A stretch of DNA of 64,000 nt from Sialis fuliginosa (Eukaryota; Arthropoda; Insecta; Megaloptera; Sialidae). Positions 45,616 through 58,419 of this stretch are shown piece after piece. A program made the position numbers and the translations under genes. Positions within the stretch are counted from its first letter, which is position 1; each line of letters opens with the position of its first letter. The notes under the pieces are model-generated. The model did not search any database, had not been told where the DNA came from, and worked only from the letters and a program-made list of their open reading frames with translations. The stretch covers positions 14,482,761 to 14,546,760 of the forward strand of contig OY540818.1 of assembly GCA_961205875.1 (NCBI GenBank), given 5' to 3'.

Positions 45616-46289
45616 ATCCTGTTCGTAAGATTAGCACGTGTTTGATTTATAACAATGACATGGCTTATATTTGAGTATTGAGAATTCTGAGCATGTTGTA
45701 CTTAGTACTCTCTTACTTCTATAAACATTTAGGCACATAATTTTTTTAAGTGAAACTTCTTTAGCGAGTCTATATAGAATTGGAATGACCTCGACAAATA
45801 AAATACAATAGATTTTAATATTCGACATGTTTTAGATTTGAAACGTTTAGGAAAGTGTGCATTTGCATGATTATTATAGATGTACCTACAAGAGAAATAT
45901 GGATGAATAGCGCATGCATACAAGTCACTATACGTCGGTTATACGTGAGAGAGAGATGAGTAAATGTATATTAAAAAGGTGGATCAAACTACGTGTTTTG
46001 TATACGGATTTTGTGTTAAAATAATACATTTGATTATTAATTTAATAATCGTTTACTTTATTTATTTTATTCGCATGGTTAATGAAAACAAAAGAAAATC
46101 CACTTCAACCGTGTGTTTATGTGGGTAAGGCGCACCACTTTTTTTAAATTATAAATAGTGAGTATCCAGAAATAACCAAAAAAATACCAAACAATTACTT
46201 TGAACGTTTTATTGACATTTTAGCGTATGTGCGGTAAATAAAAAAACAACGGTATTAAAACAGTAGTGATATATGTATATAAAAAAAAT
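45616..46289. other. AT-rich noncoding sequence, nothing recognised
   Basis: Overlapping minus-strand frames of about 65 codons have no protein-like features. Confidence 0.4.
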
Positions 46290-46435
46290 ATCTTATACAG
46301 CAGGAGTTATTGCACCAACTGTGTTTTATATAGTAAAATGAATATCACTACAATAAATTTCAAAACAAATCTATAGAGAATATCACAGAATTAATACCCC
46401 GTTCAAAGTGATTGTGTAAGATTCGTACTTATTCA
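46290..46435. repeat. Dispersed repeat family D, copy
   Basis: CAGAATTAATACCCCGTTCA with CCAACTGTGTTTTAT about 70 bp before it; matches the copy at 33001-33095. Confidence 0.5.
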
Positions 46436-47331
46436 AAAATATATCTTCCAATATTATTTCATTCATTTTAAATTCAACAAAAAACCATTGTATAACACAT
46501 TCCTTATAAAATACAGTCAAAAACAAAAACCGTTTTTTCATCAATAATTCATTCTGAAATGACTATTGTCACACAAACAGCTCCTCCCATTATTATTATC
46601 ATTTATTTCAAACGTAATTGACAATTCACGTTAAAACAAAAACGTTTTTTTGTCCTTTAATTTTCCTGACAAAAAACTGTCCAGCCCATAATCATATTGG
46701 ATTTTTTCCGTCGACATTCTTTGATTATTTCGTTTTGTTTCATCAATAATTAAACAAACAGTCGCATGCTGCTTCGAACTCCTCCCAGCAACAATAAAAG
46801 TCTTTGTCAATGACTTGCTTCAAACAATAAGGTGTAAAAGGGTATATTTTAGACAGATGTTATAGACACGTGGTGAAAATTAATAACGCCAGTTTATAAA
46901 TTTTATAAATAAGTTAGTAATTTTTACTTAAAAACCATACAATTAGAAATTTAATAGCTTATATATTTTATATTCTGCACTGCATACACCAGCATAATTT
47001 ATAATAATATGATAATTTCATTCTACCCACTTAAAAATATTTTATATGGAGTATATAGCGTTAATTAAATTAAAAAGTTGTAGGTAAGTTCTGCATACAT
47101 CTGTAGGAAACTATTCTTGATGGTCATTTATGTAATATTGGTTGATACCGCGGGTGTCCTATATAACTTTTCCAGCATTATGATCTTTTGTATTTGCAGT
47201 TTTTTTAAAGCACTTTTTTATGTAGAATTGATTGATATTTTTAGAGTTTTTACATCACTTTTCATTTTCGAGTTATAAGTACTATAGCTTTTACACCTAC
47301 ATGCATAGTCAGAACTTCAGAACCTTTAGAA
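46436..47331. other. AT-rich noncoding sequence, nothing recognised
   Basis: The last 8 bases (CTTTAGAA, 47324-47331) are the target duplication of the next element. Confidence 0.45.
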
Positions 47332-47538
47332 GAAGGGTCGGCAACTCAGCGCCCCTGGTGGATATTTAATGCGTCCTTAATAGACATTTACATTTGAAAA
47401 TCTTATTTGAAACTTGTGACATACTGAGTAAAAAAAAGGTCTTCAAATATCTATCGATTATTTGTCAAATATGCGCTTTTGGTGATTTTCATATCTTTTA
47501 TTGTGCCCATATATAGATAAAAAGTTTACCGACCCCTA
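47332..47538. mobile_element. hAT-type MITE with intact 8-bp target duplication
   Basis: CTTTAGAA at 47324-47331 and again at 47539-47546 flanks a 207-bp noncoding element. Its ends, GAAGGGTCGGCAACT and the complement of TAGGGGTCGGTAAACT, are versions of the common hAT terminus (CAGGGGTCGGCAAAC). Both the 8-bp duplication and the terminus support the hAT superfamily. Confidence 0.85.
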
Positions 47539-47546
47539 CTTTAGAA

Positions 47547-48599
47547 CATTCTAACAAGACAAGACTACGATGGAATTTTCACGAAATATTATGACCCTTA
47601 CTCACACTCTATTAAGATTGGCAAAGGATTTTTAAATAAGAAACTTATAAAAACCAACCACTAAAGAAAAAACTCAATGTCTTAACCGTTCTTAAACTAG
47701 ACATCTCAGTGGCACTTCTTGCGGTTACGAAAATCTATTAATAAATAATGAATACAAAACAATTATTTCACAATATAAACGTTGACGTATCAAATGTCAT
47801 TTCCCATCAATCTAGCTTTGTGTATCCGCTTCACTTGGCACTTAAAGCTATCTGCATTACCGACACGTTGTGCAGCTATTGTTTACCAATTACGGCACCG
47901 TGGTGTTGAAAAACAATCGACTGTTTGCAATTTAAAGGCATTGTTTTGCGTCATACAACAAATAATTAGCCCCTTAAGTGTGTTATTCTTAACCTAAGAC
48001 AATTAAATCGTTTTACCTGTACAATTCGCTTCACTGAATCGACTAAATTGATTTCAGTAATTTGATTATCACTCTTTGATGCCTGGGTATTTGTTTTTCT
48101 TTGCTTGACTGAATCTATTTATTGTTTTGTTTTATTTCTGAACTTTTTACGACAAGTTTGTTGTCCTTGTGTTGTTCTATTTAACATTAGTGGTTGTAAC
48201 GGTTAAAATTATAGGTAAATATTAAATTTCTTTCGACCCACATAGTAATTTTCTGTAAATGTTAATATGATATTGAAAATTATTTTTTTAATCAATGAAT
48301 TCTATAATATGAGTCATTCAATATCTGAAATGACTAATTGAAAATCTTTACAGTGGCGTACCGAACACGAAACGAGATTTATCTCATTAGAGAAATATGT
48401 AGGTAAATAAAATTTTTTTAATTTTTCAGAAATTTAAAATTATTAACAGGTAATTGTTCATTACAGCGATTTAAAATACCTTAATTAAATGATATAATGA
48501 TGCATACATTTTCAATATGTGCACAGAGCATCCTCCTCTTTTATTCCGTGTCAATAGCCCATTATTTAACCACACAGAACTAATAAACGTATTAAAAAA
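47547..48599. other. AT-rich noncoding sequence
   Basis: 47780-47900 is slightly balanced (CCGCTTCACTTGGCAC, TACGGCACCGTGGTG) and carries a 71-codon frame without domain. Nothing else is recognised. Confidence 0.4.
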
Positions 48600-48800
48600 G
48601 TAACAATTACACGGACCGAGGTACACAAAGATACGTTAAGAGCATTTCGGAGCAATGATGTTAATTGCATTATAAATTCAAATTACCCGCCACGGAACCT
48701 CGACGCTCAGCTAGGTGTGTCGGCCCACCCTGTGGGGGGAAAGGGGAGACTCCAGGTACGCCCACCCGCCCATCCTCACGTACACATACACACTCGCTTA
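48600..48800. promoter_or_regulatory. GC-richer island, candidate regulatory element
   Basis: It has CCGCCACGGAACCTCGACG, GTGTGTCGGCCCACCCTG and CGCCCACCCGCCCATCC. It ends in a CA-rich stretch. There is no convincing frame. Confidence 0.25.
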
Positions 48801-50559
48801 ATGAAATACAGATGTGATGTTTTGGTGACAAGAGTGTATTGTCAAATAATGAATTAATTTTATATGACAATGTCTTCATTGCTGACAATGATTAATTTTT
48901 ATTATTATTATTTTATTTCTAATAATATCATGTTGATAAACTTACTTATTGATTAAGAAATACGTTTTTTATTTGATAGTGATCTATATCATAAAGAATT
49001 AAAATCTAATTGATTCAATGTAGAGGATAAGTGAACATAATATGTTATAAATAAACTTATGTTGAAGATATAATATTATACGTATTAACACATTCAGTGC
49101 CTGTACAATGTTTTATTGAATAAAGATTATTATTATTATTATTATAATTACATTATAATTTACATATTTTAATTTTTTAATATAATTAATTTACATAGTT
49201 TTCGTAGCTGTTCTTGATATGATATTTTAGTGGAATGATCGATTTAATAAAAAAATGAAGTCAATAAAATATAAGAAGAAGAAGAATATACAATTAGTGG
49301 AAACTAATATTTTTATTTGAGTCAAAATAATTACCTGGATGTATCCTGAAGTATTTTGAGTTTATTAAATTGGCTAAAAATATTATTATAGAAAATCTAT
49401 TTTGTTTAATTTATCATTTTTATCTAATTGAAATTATACAATATAAAAATAAAATTATAATTGACTTTTTTTCAGTCCCGTAGATTTAAATAAGTACCTA
49501 ATAATAAAAATTTATAAGACAAATTATATAAAATTTTATTTACCTATTTTACATTTATATTACAATATTATGTACACTAGAAAATGCACAAAAAATAAAT
49601 TATACCTTTTTTCATAAACACAATATTTATACAATAGCAAAATAATTTTTTGACACAAAACAACATGTACAAAAAAATACATCATGGCGTAATTGGGTAG
49701 TTGATTATATTAATTAAACTGTGTATATTTATTCAATGCATTCTAATAACATGTATTAAGTTTTCTACCGATAGACAGATAGACCGAACTCAACAAAAAG
49801 ATAGTTTTGTTGTACTCATTGTTGAGTACAAAATATGTTTTGTATTTAATAGTTAATTATAGGTATTTATTTTATATGCATGGGTAGCATATGTGTTAAA
49901 TTAATGATATTATAAATGATGTGTATGTTTAAGGTTTTATTTATTGTCATGCAGAAATAATATTTCTATGGTATTAACCTAGTTACAGTGAATGAATATG
50001 AAATATTTTTTACTAAAATATAAATAAATGTATTACAAAATACATTTTTTAAAGTTCATTTTATGTATTTTTGCTTAGAAATTATCTACAATTTGGAAGA
50101 GATTATTTTTTGAAAATATTACCATAGATATGAAATTTTGAGGCTTTAGTTTTCAAAAATTTCTCTTATACACGGACGTAAATGAGACAATATTTTTTAT
50201 AATTGAAAGATAGTAAGATCTATAAAAATATTACAATACAAATATCAACTCATAATTTGCACCAAGAGTAAATAAGATATTTATGAATCATTAACAAAAA
50301 AATCGTTTACTTCAACCACTCCCTGAAAATTATTTGCAAAAATTAACAATAATCCCAATGTGATTAAGAATAAGTGATGAAGTGCGGTAACATTACAAGA
50401 TCTTTGCATTATATTTAATAAAAAAAATGGTAGTTGGTATCAGGTACATAATCAAAATACCCCAAAAAATAACAAAAAAATATAACAAATACCCAGTTTC
50501 AAATTTTCACCGACATAACATATTTTGGACATAATGTAGAAACGTAACGATTTACTTAT
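48801..50559. other. Very AT-rich noncoding sequence, nothing recognised
   Basis: It has an ATT microsatellite near 49128. No genes or clear repeats are seen. Confidence 0.5.
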
Positions 50560-50765
50560 ATAGGTTTAACCAAATGCCACATATGGCTGACTAATAGATA
50601 GCTTACCGCAAACAGCTAGCTACTGACGATTGTTTGTTTCGCAGAGGACATGTGACAAGCTGTCTTTCGTGCTGGAGTTAAACCGCAGGACACGCTATGT
50701 TTCTCAACGCAAACTAGACCATTTGGTGGCGGTTTGATTCAGAAACAGTGACGTGGTGAATATTT
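50560..50765. promoter_or_regulatory. Balanced-composition island, candidate regulatory element
   Basis: It contains ATGCCACATATGGCTGAC, CCGCAAACAGCTAGCTAC, TTAAACCGCAGGACACGC and TTTGGTGGCGGTTTGATTC. ACCGCA/ACCGCAAA-type words resemble Runt-domain sites. No frame is visible. Confidence 0.3.
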
Positions 50766-50879
50766 GGAATTAATAATATTTAGATTACAAAATAGTAAAT
50801 CTATTGTACCAGTAAATGTTTTATTACATATTATAGTTGGTTTTTGAACCACGGATATGAATTACCACGAATACAAGAT

Positions 50880-51020
50880 TTTCACTGAAATAAGACTCGG
50901 TTTTTCTAACTGAAGTCTCGTTTCAGTGCTGAATTTTATAACTGACATTTACACCTCGTGGAAATTAAAGCCATTTCATCTTAGTCTCGTTTCGTGTTTC
51001 AGTCTCGTTTCAGCGTAGAC
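50880..51020. repeat. Degenerate TCTCGTTTCAG-type repeat
   Basis: AGTCTCGTTTCAG and TAGTCTCGTTTCGTG recur; similar in style to 39880-40160. Confidence 0.35.
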
Positions 51021-52779
51021 GAGTATACTTACGTGATATTAGGTATAAGTTTTACATTTTTTCTTAAAAATGGCATATTTGATTTTTTACTATTGTTTTG
51101 AAAATATTGATTAATTATTAGAGCTTTTGGATGAAAGCAATGAAATTATATATTAAATTTTTAATAACCTGAAATAACATTTATTACAATACAATACGAA
51201 ACGTTTTTATATTCATTTGCAATAATATATGTACGCCTATGATATGCGAAATTAAAATAATTCTATATTTTACGTGGTTTAACAGTTGGTGCTAAAATGC
51301 AACAAAATTTAGTCATTAGAGAATATTTTTTTTGCCACTTCTAAATAAGATATTAGCAAATTGTTTCAGACAGTTGGAATATGCACTCCAGATACTACAA
51401 ATGAAGCAATTTATTTTATTTTAAAAATTAAAATTACATATTAGAAATTATATTTACAAAAACATGAATAGGCACTTATTTTGCATATATTTTCAAGTTT
51501 TAGACAGCTGATATTTTCTCATTTAATTTATTCCAATAAAATGTCTTAATAATATATACTTGATCATAGCTTTCCGCGGTTATTTTCTTTATTTTGATTT
51601 TTTCTGAGTCTTCTAAAGAGAACAAAAGTAATTTCAGTTATTATTGTTCTTAATCAACTTTAGTTCGACTTTAATTATATTAATATATTTTTTTAAATAA
51701 TAAATAAAAATGCTTTTCTACGTAATTCTATGTTTTATCATTTTCTCTATAATTTTATTAACACTAAAATAATTATTTTGCCTAAGGTATAAAACATTCA
51801 ATTTTATAAAAAAAATATTCGAAGAAAAAAAGTACATAAAATAACTTAGCCTAGACGATAGGTAGTTTATTATTATAATAATTTCCCAGTCAATTGACTG
51901 GAATGGGCGCAAACAAATTGTTCAGTAAACAGCATGTTGCATTGAATGCGTACACCATTTATTGCTTATATTGTAGAAGTTTGTATTGAGAACACCTATA
52001 CAGAAAATGCTGTAAGCTATAAGTCACTCGTTCTCCACTTTTATTTAGTTGATGTGCACAAAAACTTATCTCTTTTAACACCACATCGACAATACGATGT
52101 AACCACAATCGTTTAGATTCTTATTTTATTTGCTTTGCAATTTTTCTTTCGTTTACCTTATTGTAGTCGATTTTATTATTTACCTTAAATTCTTTGAAAT
52201 ATTTCATGAAATGTTCAATGACTTTTTTCTATAGTACAGTTTAGTTTTTGTTATATTTAAGTTTTTAAATATGGCATTTTAAAATATATTGTATATGCTT
52301 ATTTGAAATCGTAACATTTACAAAAGCATTATAACTTACGGACTTAAGTAATAAAATAAAAATAAAAATATTAGGTACATATATTTGTTTATAGATATAT
52401 GTGAAAAATGTAAAGATTTTATAAAAAAATATGTATTGGTACATATATTATGCAGACAATATATTGTATTTATTTATATAAAGTTGGCCACGGTTGATTT
52501 ATACGTATGAAATTCTTACCACAAATACAACTACCTAAAACTGGTGTATGTACAAATATCTTGAAGAATTGTCTTCTTCAATCTTAGAGTTAGAATTTAG
52601 AATATAAAATCCTGATGATCCAGTTATAATACCAACAATTTAAAATAAATTACAATCAACAAAAAAAATACAATAAATAAAATTAATCTATAAATCACTC
52701 CCAACAATTTATTAACCGAATTTAAAGCATTTATTCATATCTTAGTACAGCTCGCATCTTTTATATTCTTAGCAGAACG
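51021..52779. other. AT-rich noncoding sequence, nothing recognised
   Basis: No genes or clear repeats are seen. Confidence 0.45.
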
Positions 52780-52975
52780 CCTTAAAAAGCCACGGGTTCT
52801 GCACAACAAACAATTCGCCCCAAAAAGAGGTGGATACCGTGGAATTCACATATCATTACATGACCCACCCCCTTGGTACGTGTTTTATAGCCCGAACGGG
52901 GTTCGAACCCGAACGCGCTACCAGATCCAGGTGTGTGCATTGTTACCAATATAACAAATGACAAATTTCCATTGT
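52780..52975 (-). repeat. tRNA-derived SINE-like element
   Basis: On the minus strand it reads TTGGTAACAATGCACACACC, then GGTAGCGCGTTC, then GGGTTCGAACCCCG. The last is a full pol III B-box match (GGTTCGANNCC); the first part is a loose A-box-like region about 35 nt upstream. A less AT-rich body (GTGGGTCATGTAATG, AGAACCCGTGGC) follows. It does not fold as a full tRNA cloverleaf. Confidence 0.5.
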
Positions 52976-55939
52976 GGTGTTCGTTTGTTAACAGTTTACT
53001 ACGTTCCGCTCTACTATTGTTGTGGTATTGGTTTTGTTGAACGTTTACTTTTGTTGTTGAATATATGAATATGTTTGATTAATGGGTTCTTAATGAGAAA
53101 TAACAATGTTTAAAAAGGAAATTTTTTACCCGAAAAGAAAGTGAGAAAAATACTTTATTATCAATTGATTTTTTTCAAAATCTGAAGCTCCCATTTTTCA
53201 GAATAATCTCACCATTTTTACTCCCATGTTCCGGAGGAAATGGAAGAATTGTAATACCATCGATAATTTATAATAATATTAGATTTTATAAATTATATAA
53301 ATATTTATACAAGTACAATTTAATGTGCTTTAATTATTATATTTTAACTTAACAAATTCATTTTGAAGAAATGACGACTTATTAGAATAAAATTTTACTG
53401 AAATCATTTTTTTACGGTATATTTATTATTGTAATAAAAAGAACATAATAAATAAATGCATTTATTTATAAGTATTAAACTGAACCGCCAGACGAACATA
53501 ATTTCAACAATTATTACACAGATATAATCGAATTAGGTACATTTGATGTGCTGGTAGCATAATTACGATAATCAAATATTAACACACGGTTTCATTATTC
53601 TATTTCTACAATAAAAACTTCACATAATGACATATCAAGAAAGACCAAAAATATACAATTAACTGGTCATAACTGGGCAAGTTTGAACCCCTCAGGATCC
53701 TGATTACAGATTATTTCAACATAAACTTTACGTTCATAACCGAAGTTTCGAACTATAAGGTATAATTTGAGTTTTATACCATCAGGTGTTTCAAGAAAAC
53801 ACTGTTTATAAGAAATGTATATACATAAATAGACATGTAAGTACTCTGAAACCATGTTGGAGTTTTAATTTTTAATCTGCAGTCGTTTTATTTAGTTTAT
53901 CTTGAGTATAGTCAAGTGTGAAATGACATTTGTAGTTATGAGACATACATTATCAACTATTACTGTAGTTATGATTTAATATAATAGGTATTTAATAGTT
54001 TGTTTGTAGGGTTAGTGTGTGCAAATGTTGTGAATAGAAATAGTGAATCAGGTTGTGAATTTAGTTTATTAAAAGTGCAATAATGCATTTATGAATCATG
54101 TGAGTATTTTTTATATTTAATTTATTTCAAGTGAATCATTTTGATAAAATCATATGTTGTTTTAATATTTATCAACCGTTACTATTACTAAGAATTCAAT
54201 TTTAAAAGTTATTTTCGACTGGATGAGGTCCTTCTTAAAAATATAATTCACGCATCTTCAGCTTTTTTCCAATTTTCAAAGAGTTGGTTTTCTCTCAGTA
54301 ATAAAATTTTTACCAAACTTACTTCATTCTTTTTGTTGTTTAATGACCCCAAACATTAATTATTTTTAGCTTGTATTGTTACAACATTGCTAAAAAAACA
54401 TAAAACAAAAGAACAAAGAAATGCTTTAGGCCATAGATAAACCTATGACCTCTACATCTAGTGTCGTCTAAATTTAAAAATTATATAATTGAAAATTGTT
54501 TATACATTCAAAAGACAAATATTTAGTATAGTATTTACCATCATATTGACGATTTTTTTTGTTTCGGTGGTGATCAAAAATAATCACGGATAGATATAAA
54601 TATTTCGTGGACCGAATTCAGCCGGTTATCTGTAGTTTAGGAATCGCTAGTCTTTATAAAACCTATATAACTCTAATAATTAAATATAAATGTCATTTTG
54701 AATATGGTAATAAAGAAAATTAACGCAAATTATTTAAGTAAAATATTTTTTTTGCGGTAAAGTATTGATAAATTAATATTACTCAAGTATTACGGGATTT
54801 CCCCGGCTATCTACGTTTGACACACCTTTTTCATAGTTTTGTTTACGATATTTAGTAATTAAAAAAGCAAGGATATAAAATTTCTTCTATATACCTTAAA
54901 TAAGAAAAATAAGAAAATTACCCGTGTTTCCATACATTACTTTTCCTTAGTATGCGGCCAATAAACACAAATATATTGTATATATTTTTTCCACATACAC
55001 TAAATAATGCATGCTAATTTTATTACCTTAATTCCATGTGTCAAAAAAGGACAAACATATAGAACTTCCATTGAAAATTACATACTCTCTCTCACACAAT
55101 CATATGTCATACCATTGTTGTATTCATTCAACAGCATTAAAAGATCATATGGAAACCGGGATGACATTTATTTATCCTGAGGGACTGCTCCAGGACAATA
55201 CGGCAATGGATCGTTTGTATTAGCATCAGACTATTGTGTGTGGCTCCCTCTATCTTTGACAGACTCTAACCATATTTCATAGCAATGGACCATTAGCAAC
55301 TATTAACTTCAGTACTATAAAGCTTGTATGGTATGCCATTCATAGAATATACAATCAGAATACATATCAGTGGTAGTCAATATGTTAAAATGAGTCTAGG
55401 TTTCTGAATATTCTTTTGAGAAATATTTCGTATTGAGACGTAATTTTTATAGTTTTTTTTTTGTATTATACTAGACTCACATATCGAAAGTTTCTGATAT
55501 CCGATAGCTTGGGATACGGACACGGAGCTACGGTACCTAACATTACACTAATTATTATTCATAATTAAATCTTGAACAATTTAATATATTTTGTTTATAA
55601 ATATCAATTTATTTTTTAACATCCAAATGATTTAATGTCCAGTGTCCGTGAATCAGATGCTGAGATATTAGTTTTTATAAATAATTAAATAATTATAACC
55701 AATATAAAATATTAAAGTTTTTACGATTAGAAACTCAATGAAAAAAGTTCTATTCATTATAGACGGGTTCTGAGGTTTTTGCATTTTTCACGACTAACTG
55801 CACCAGATAAATGATAAAATCTGTTTAGAACCGCAGATCAAGCTACATTAACCAAAATAAGAATTGTATAGATAAACAAGAATTTTTACCAAACACGATA
55901 ATGAAAAATGTATATAATGCAAGATATTGGTAAGGCAGT
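52976..55939. other. AT-rich noncoding sequence with faint patches
   Basis: 53680-53780 (GAACCCCTCAGGATCCTG) and 55120-55260 (CTGAGGGACTGCTCCAGG) are milder in composition and crossed by 60-codon frames that show no domain. Nothing else is recognised. Confidence 0.35.
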
Positions 55940-56070
55940 GTCAGGGCGTCCCCAAGCGGTAAAAATCGTTGGGGTTTTTGCGGGGATAACTCGGTGTTTG
56001 TTCTGCAATTCATTTAACAACAGATCCGCAAATAAATTCTCGAGAGTCATCCGTGTCATTTTGTCGATTT
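55940..56070. promoter_or_regulatory. Balanced-composition island with short hairpin
   Basis: CCCCAAGCGGTAAAAATCG followed by TTGGGG forms a short GC-closed hairpin near 55955, followed by TTTTTGCGGGGATAACTCGG. No coding frame fits. It is a regulatory candidate by composition only. Confidence 0.25.
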
Positions 56071-57169
56071 ATTGTATGTTATAACGACTCTTCTTCATGT
56101 CGTTCTCTTGTTCCCACGTGTGTACTATGGTCATGTATGCATGTATGCTCTTTTTTATTTTTTATTTTCACAGCGTGTGGAATGAATGAAATGAAGTTTA
56201 AATTTGATTTACATTCTGGGGTTTGTTCGGCCTTGCGTTTTAGTATTTTTAATTGTCTTTGTTATGTTCTTTATTTGTATTTTTATAATTTAGATTTATT
56301 GTGAGTTTTATTTAATATTTAAATACACCACGATCCATCTGCATTTTTTTCATAATCAAATTCTTTCTATTTGATTGAAAAAATCAATTGTAAATTTTCT
56401 TTAAGAAATTTTAGGATCATAGGTTTTCAAGCAGTGAAAAGCCATTCAATATCGGTTTAATAATGTCTTAACGTTAACCTAACGTAATGTATGATAGCGT
56501 AAGAGTAACGGGTTGTGTTTCAATTTTTTTTTGATAAGGTTGCTCCTTCTTCCTTAGATAAGAATCGCAATGCAATATTTAGCTTAAAAACTGTTTGATA
56601 ATATGCTAGTTGTATAATGTGAGGAATATGAAATTTAAAATTTGTGAAAAGCAAAAAAAGTTTACATTACTATGGTAGTATAGTACATTCTGCAAATAGT
56701 ATGATAATAATGTCTTATAAGAGCATTGATTAATACCAATATGTTTACTCTGTCATAAATATATTTTATTCCAATGATTTTTTTATGTAAATAAAGATAG
56801 TGTTATGTGAACAGATTTTTTTATAGAAAAATGAAGAGAGTGTATCTAAATAGCAATGTCACGCGTACGTATTCTATGTACCTCCTGACCCCCGAGTCCT
56901 CCAACATCGAAGGGGACTTAACACAATTTCACGCATCCTTAAATTCTATAGGTACCTTTTGCAATTCATAAAAGCGTTAATAACATCAATGTTATCCATA
57001 TAGGCACTGTTGTCACCGTATATGAAGGTAACTTTATGTGAATGTTTTGTCAATTTTTGATTTGTTTTTTGTTTATTTCTTTTGTATAGATATCATTTAA
57101 TAGCAGTAATATGTATGGCAAATAAAAAAATAATAACAAATAATGATATACTCGGAGTAGAACAAAATA
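56071..57169. other. AT-rich noncoding sequence
   Basis: A short patch at 56878-56930 (CCTCCTGACCCCCGAGTCC) stands out. An 83-codon Cys/Phe-rich frame at 56053 has no recognisable domain. Confidence 0.35.
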
Positions 57170-57934
57170 TAAGCGGACAGTATTACCGATTGGTTGCCCC
57201 GCCAATTTCAGCAACCTATTTCAATTTTATCTAAAAAAATCTATTGTGTGCGAGAATTGCCGTAGCTGGAGGTTGACGACAAGTTTTGGGGCAGAAAATA
57301 AAAAATAAAACACCTCACTCATTTTGTCCTCCTTAAAAAAAAACAGAAACTTAAATTTTTATTTTTATAAGAGAAATATTATTGGACTCAACTTTCTAGA
57401 TCAAATGGTTCAGTAGCTAGAAGTTTTCCTATTGCCGATTTCGGCGCGGAATATTAAAAATGGAATACGTAGGTATATTTTTGTACAGATAAACTTATTT
57501 TGACGTAAACGTCGATCATATCTTTCATAATCAAATAACTTAACCTTTTATTTTACCAATTTGATATATATACTTCTCATCTTTAATAATTTTTCAATTT
57601 TATGTTTTTCTTGAATTTTTTACGCAGGAAATAAAAGTAGTTTTCAGTAAATTTCTACTAATGACAATAAAATTACTATCTAAGTTTTAATACATTGTAT
57701 TTATGTAATTTGTGCATTTTATATTATTGATCATATAAAATACATTTACATTTAAAAATCAATAACACTTAATAAGTATGTGTACTGAATTAAAATTGCA
57801 ATACAAACACATGATAAATTACAATCAATAAATACAAATATTGATTGAAACTTATAAACAATACAAAATACACACATAAATACAGACAATACACAATAGT
57901 CATTAATACATCGGTTGGTATCATTGGATATTTG
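57170..57934. other. Noncoding sequence with a mild island at its start
   Basis: 57170-57300 contains CCGATTGGTTGCCCCGCC (an inverted CCAAT word) and GCCGTAGCTGGAGGTTGACG. The remainder is AT-rich without features. Confidence 0.3.
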
Positions 57935-58115
57935 CAACAATGGCAGACACACGCCGAACGGAAGTGACGATGATAAACGTCGCTGTCAGCACCATCTAGC
58001 GTCAAACAATACGACAAATTGTGACAAGTACCGACACCCCGCGACCTCTGTGCACCACCGCCGTATGCCTGTTCTGATCTCAATTGATCTAGAATGCTTT
58101 GAAATATGTACACAC
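57935..58115. promoter_or_regulatory. Balanced-composition island with CTCF-like word
   Basis: It has ACACGCCGAACGGAAGTGAC, GCACCATCTAGCGTC, CCGACACCCCGCGACC and GTGCACCACCGCCGTATGCC. GCTAGATGGTG (minus strand) resembles the CTCF core. Frames on both strands cross it, none with a recognisable domain. Confidence 0.25.
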
Positions 58116-58236
58116 CCCACGATCTGTTGATGTTATTGTTCTCTGTTACGTTTCATTTGAAATACTGCGTGTGTGTTTTGTTTTTATGGGAACACAAAAG
58201 TAGTTTATATAAATTTGATAATTTTATTTATTATAA

Positions 58237-58416
58237 GGGTCGATCCAGTCTGCCGGTCTTGGTCCGGTCTCGCTCCAGTCAAATATTCAGTAAATATTGT
58301 TTATCGGAGCGTGATTGGACCGATACCTATATAGTTAGAATGATTTCATTGTTTATTGTATATTTATATTTGATTTGAACGAGACCGGCTGGAGACACGA
58401 TAGTTTGGATCGACCC
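58237..58416. mobile_element. PIF/Harbinger-like MITE with TAA target duplication
   Basis: The 180-bp element begins GGGTCGATCCA and ends TGGATCGACCC, an 11-bp perfect terminal inverted repeat, with further imperfect pairing inside (CCGGTC...GACCGG). TAA flanks both sides (58234-58236 and 58417-58419), the 3-bp duplication of the PIF/Harbinger superfamily. A diverged copy is at 18915-19072. Confidence 0.8.
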
Positions 58417-58419
58417 TAA

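Noticed and set aside
52880-52960. A genuine tRNA gene on the minus strand
   Set aside because: The B box is perfect but no acceptor stem or full cloverleaf can be formed; a SINE head fits better.
57790-58113. 107-codon minus-strand frame rich in Cys, with overlapping frames on the other strand
   Set aside because: It consists of a balanced island fused to an AT-rich run of hydrophobic codons; several frames are open at once, which is typical of noncoding DNA.
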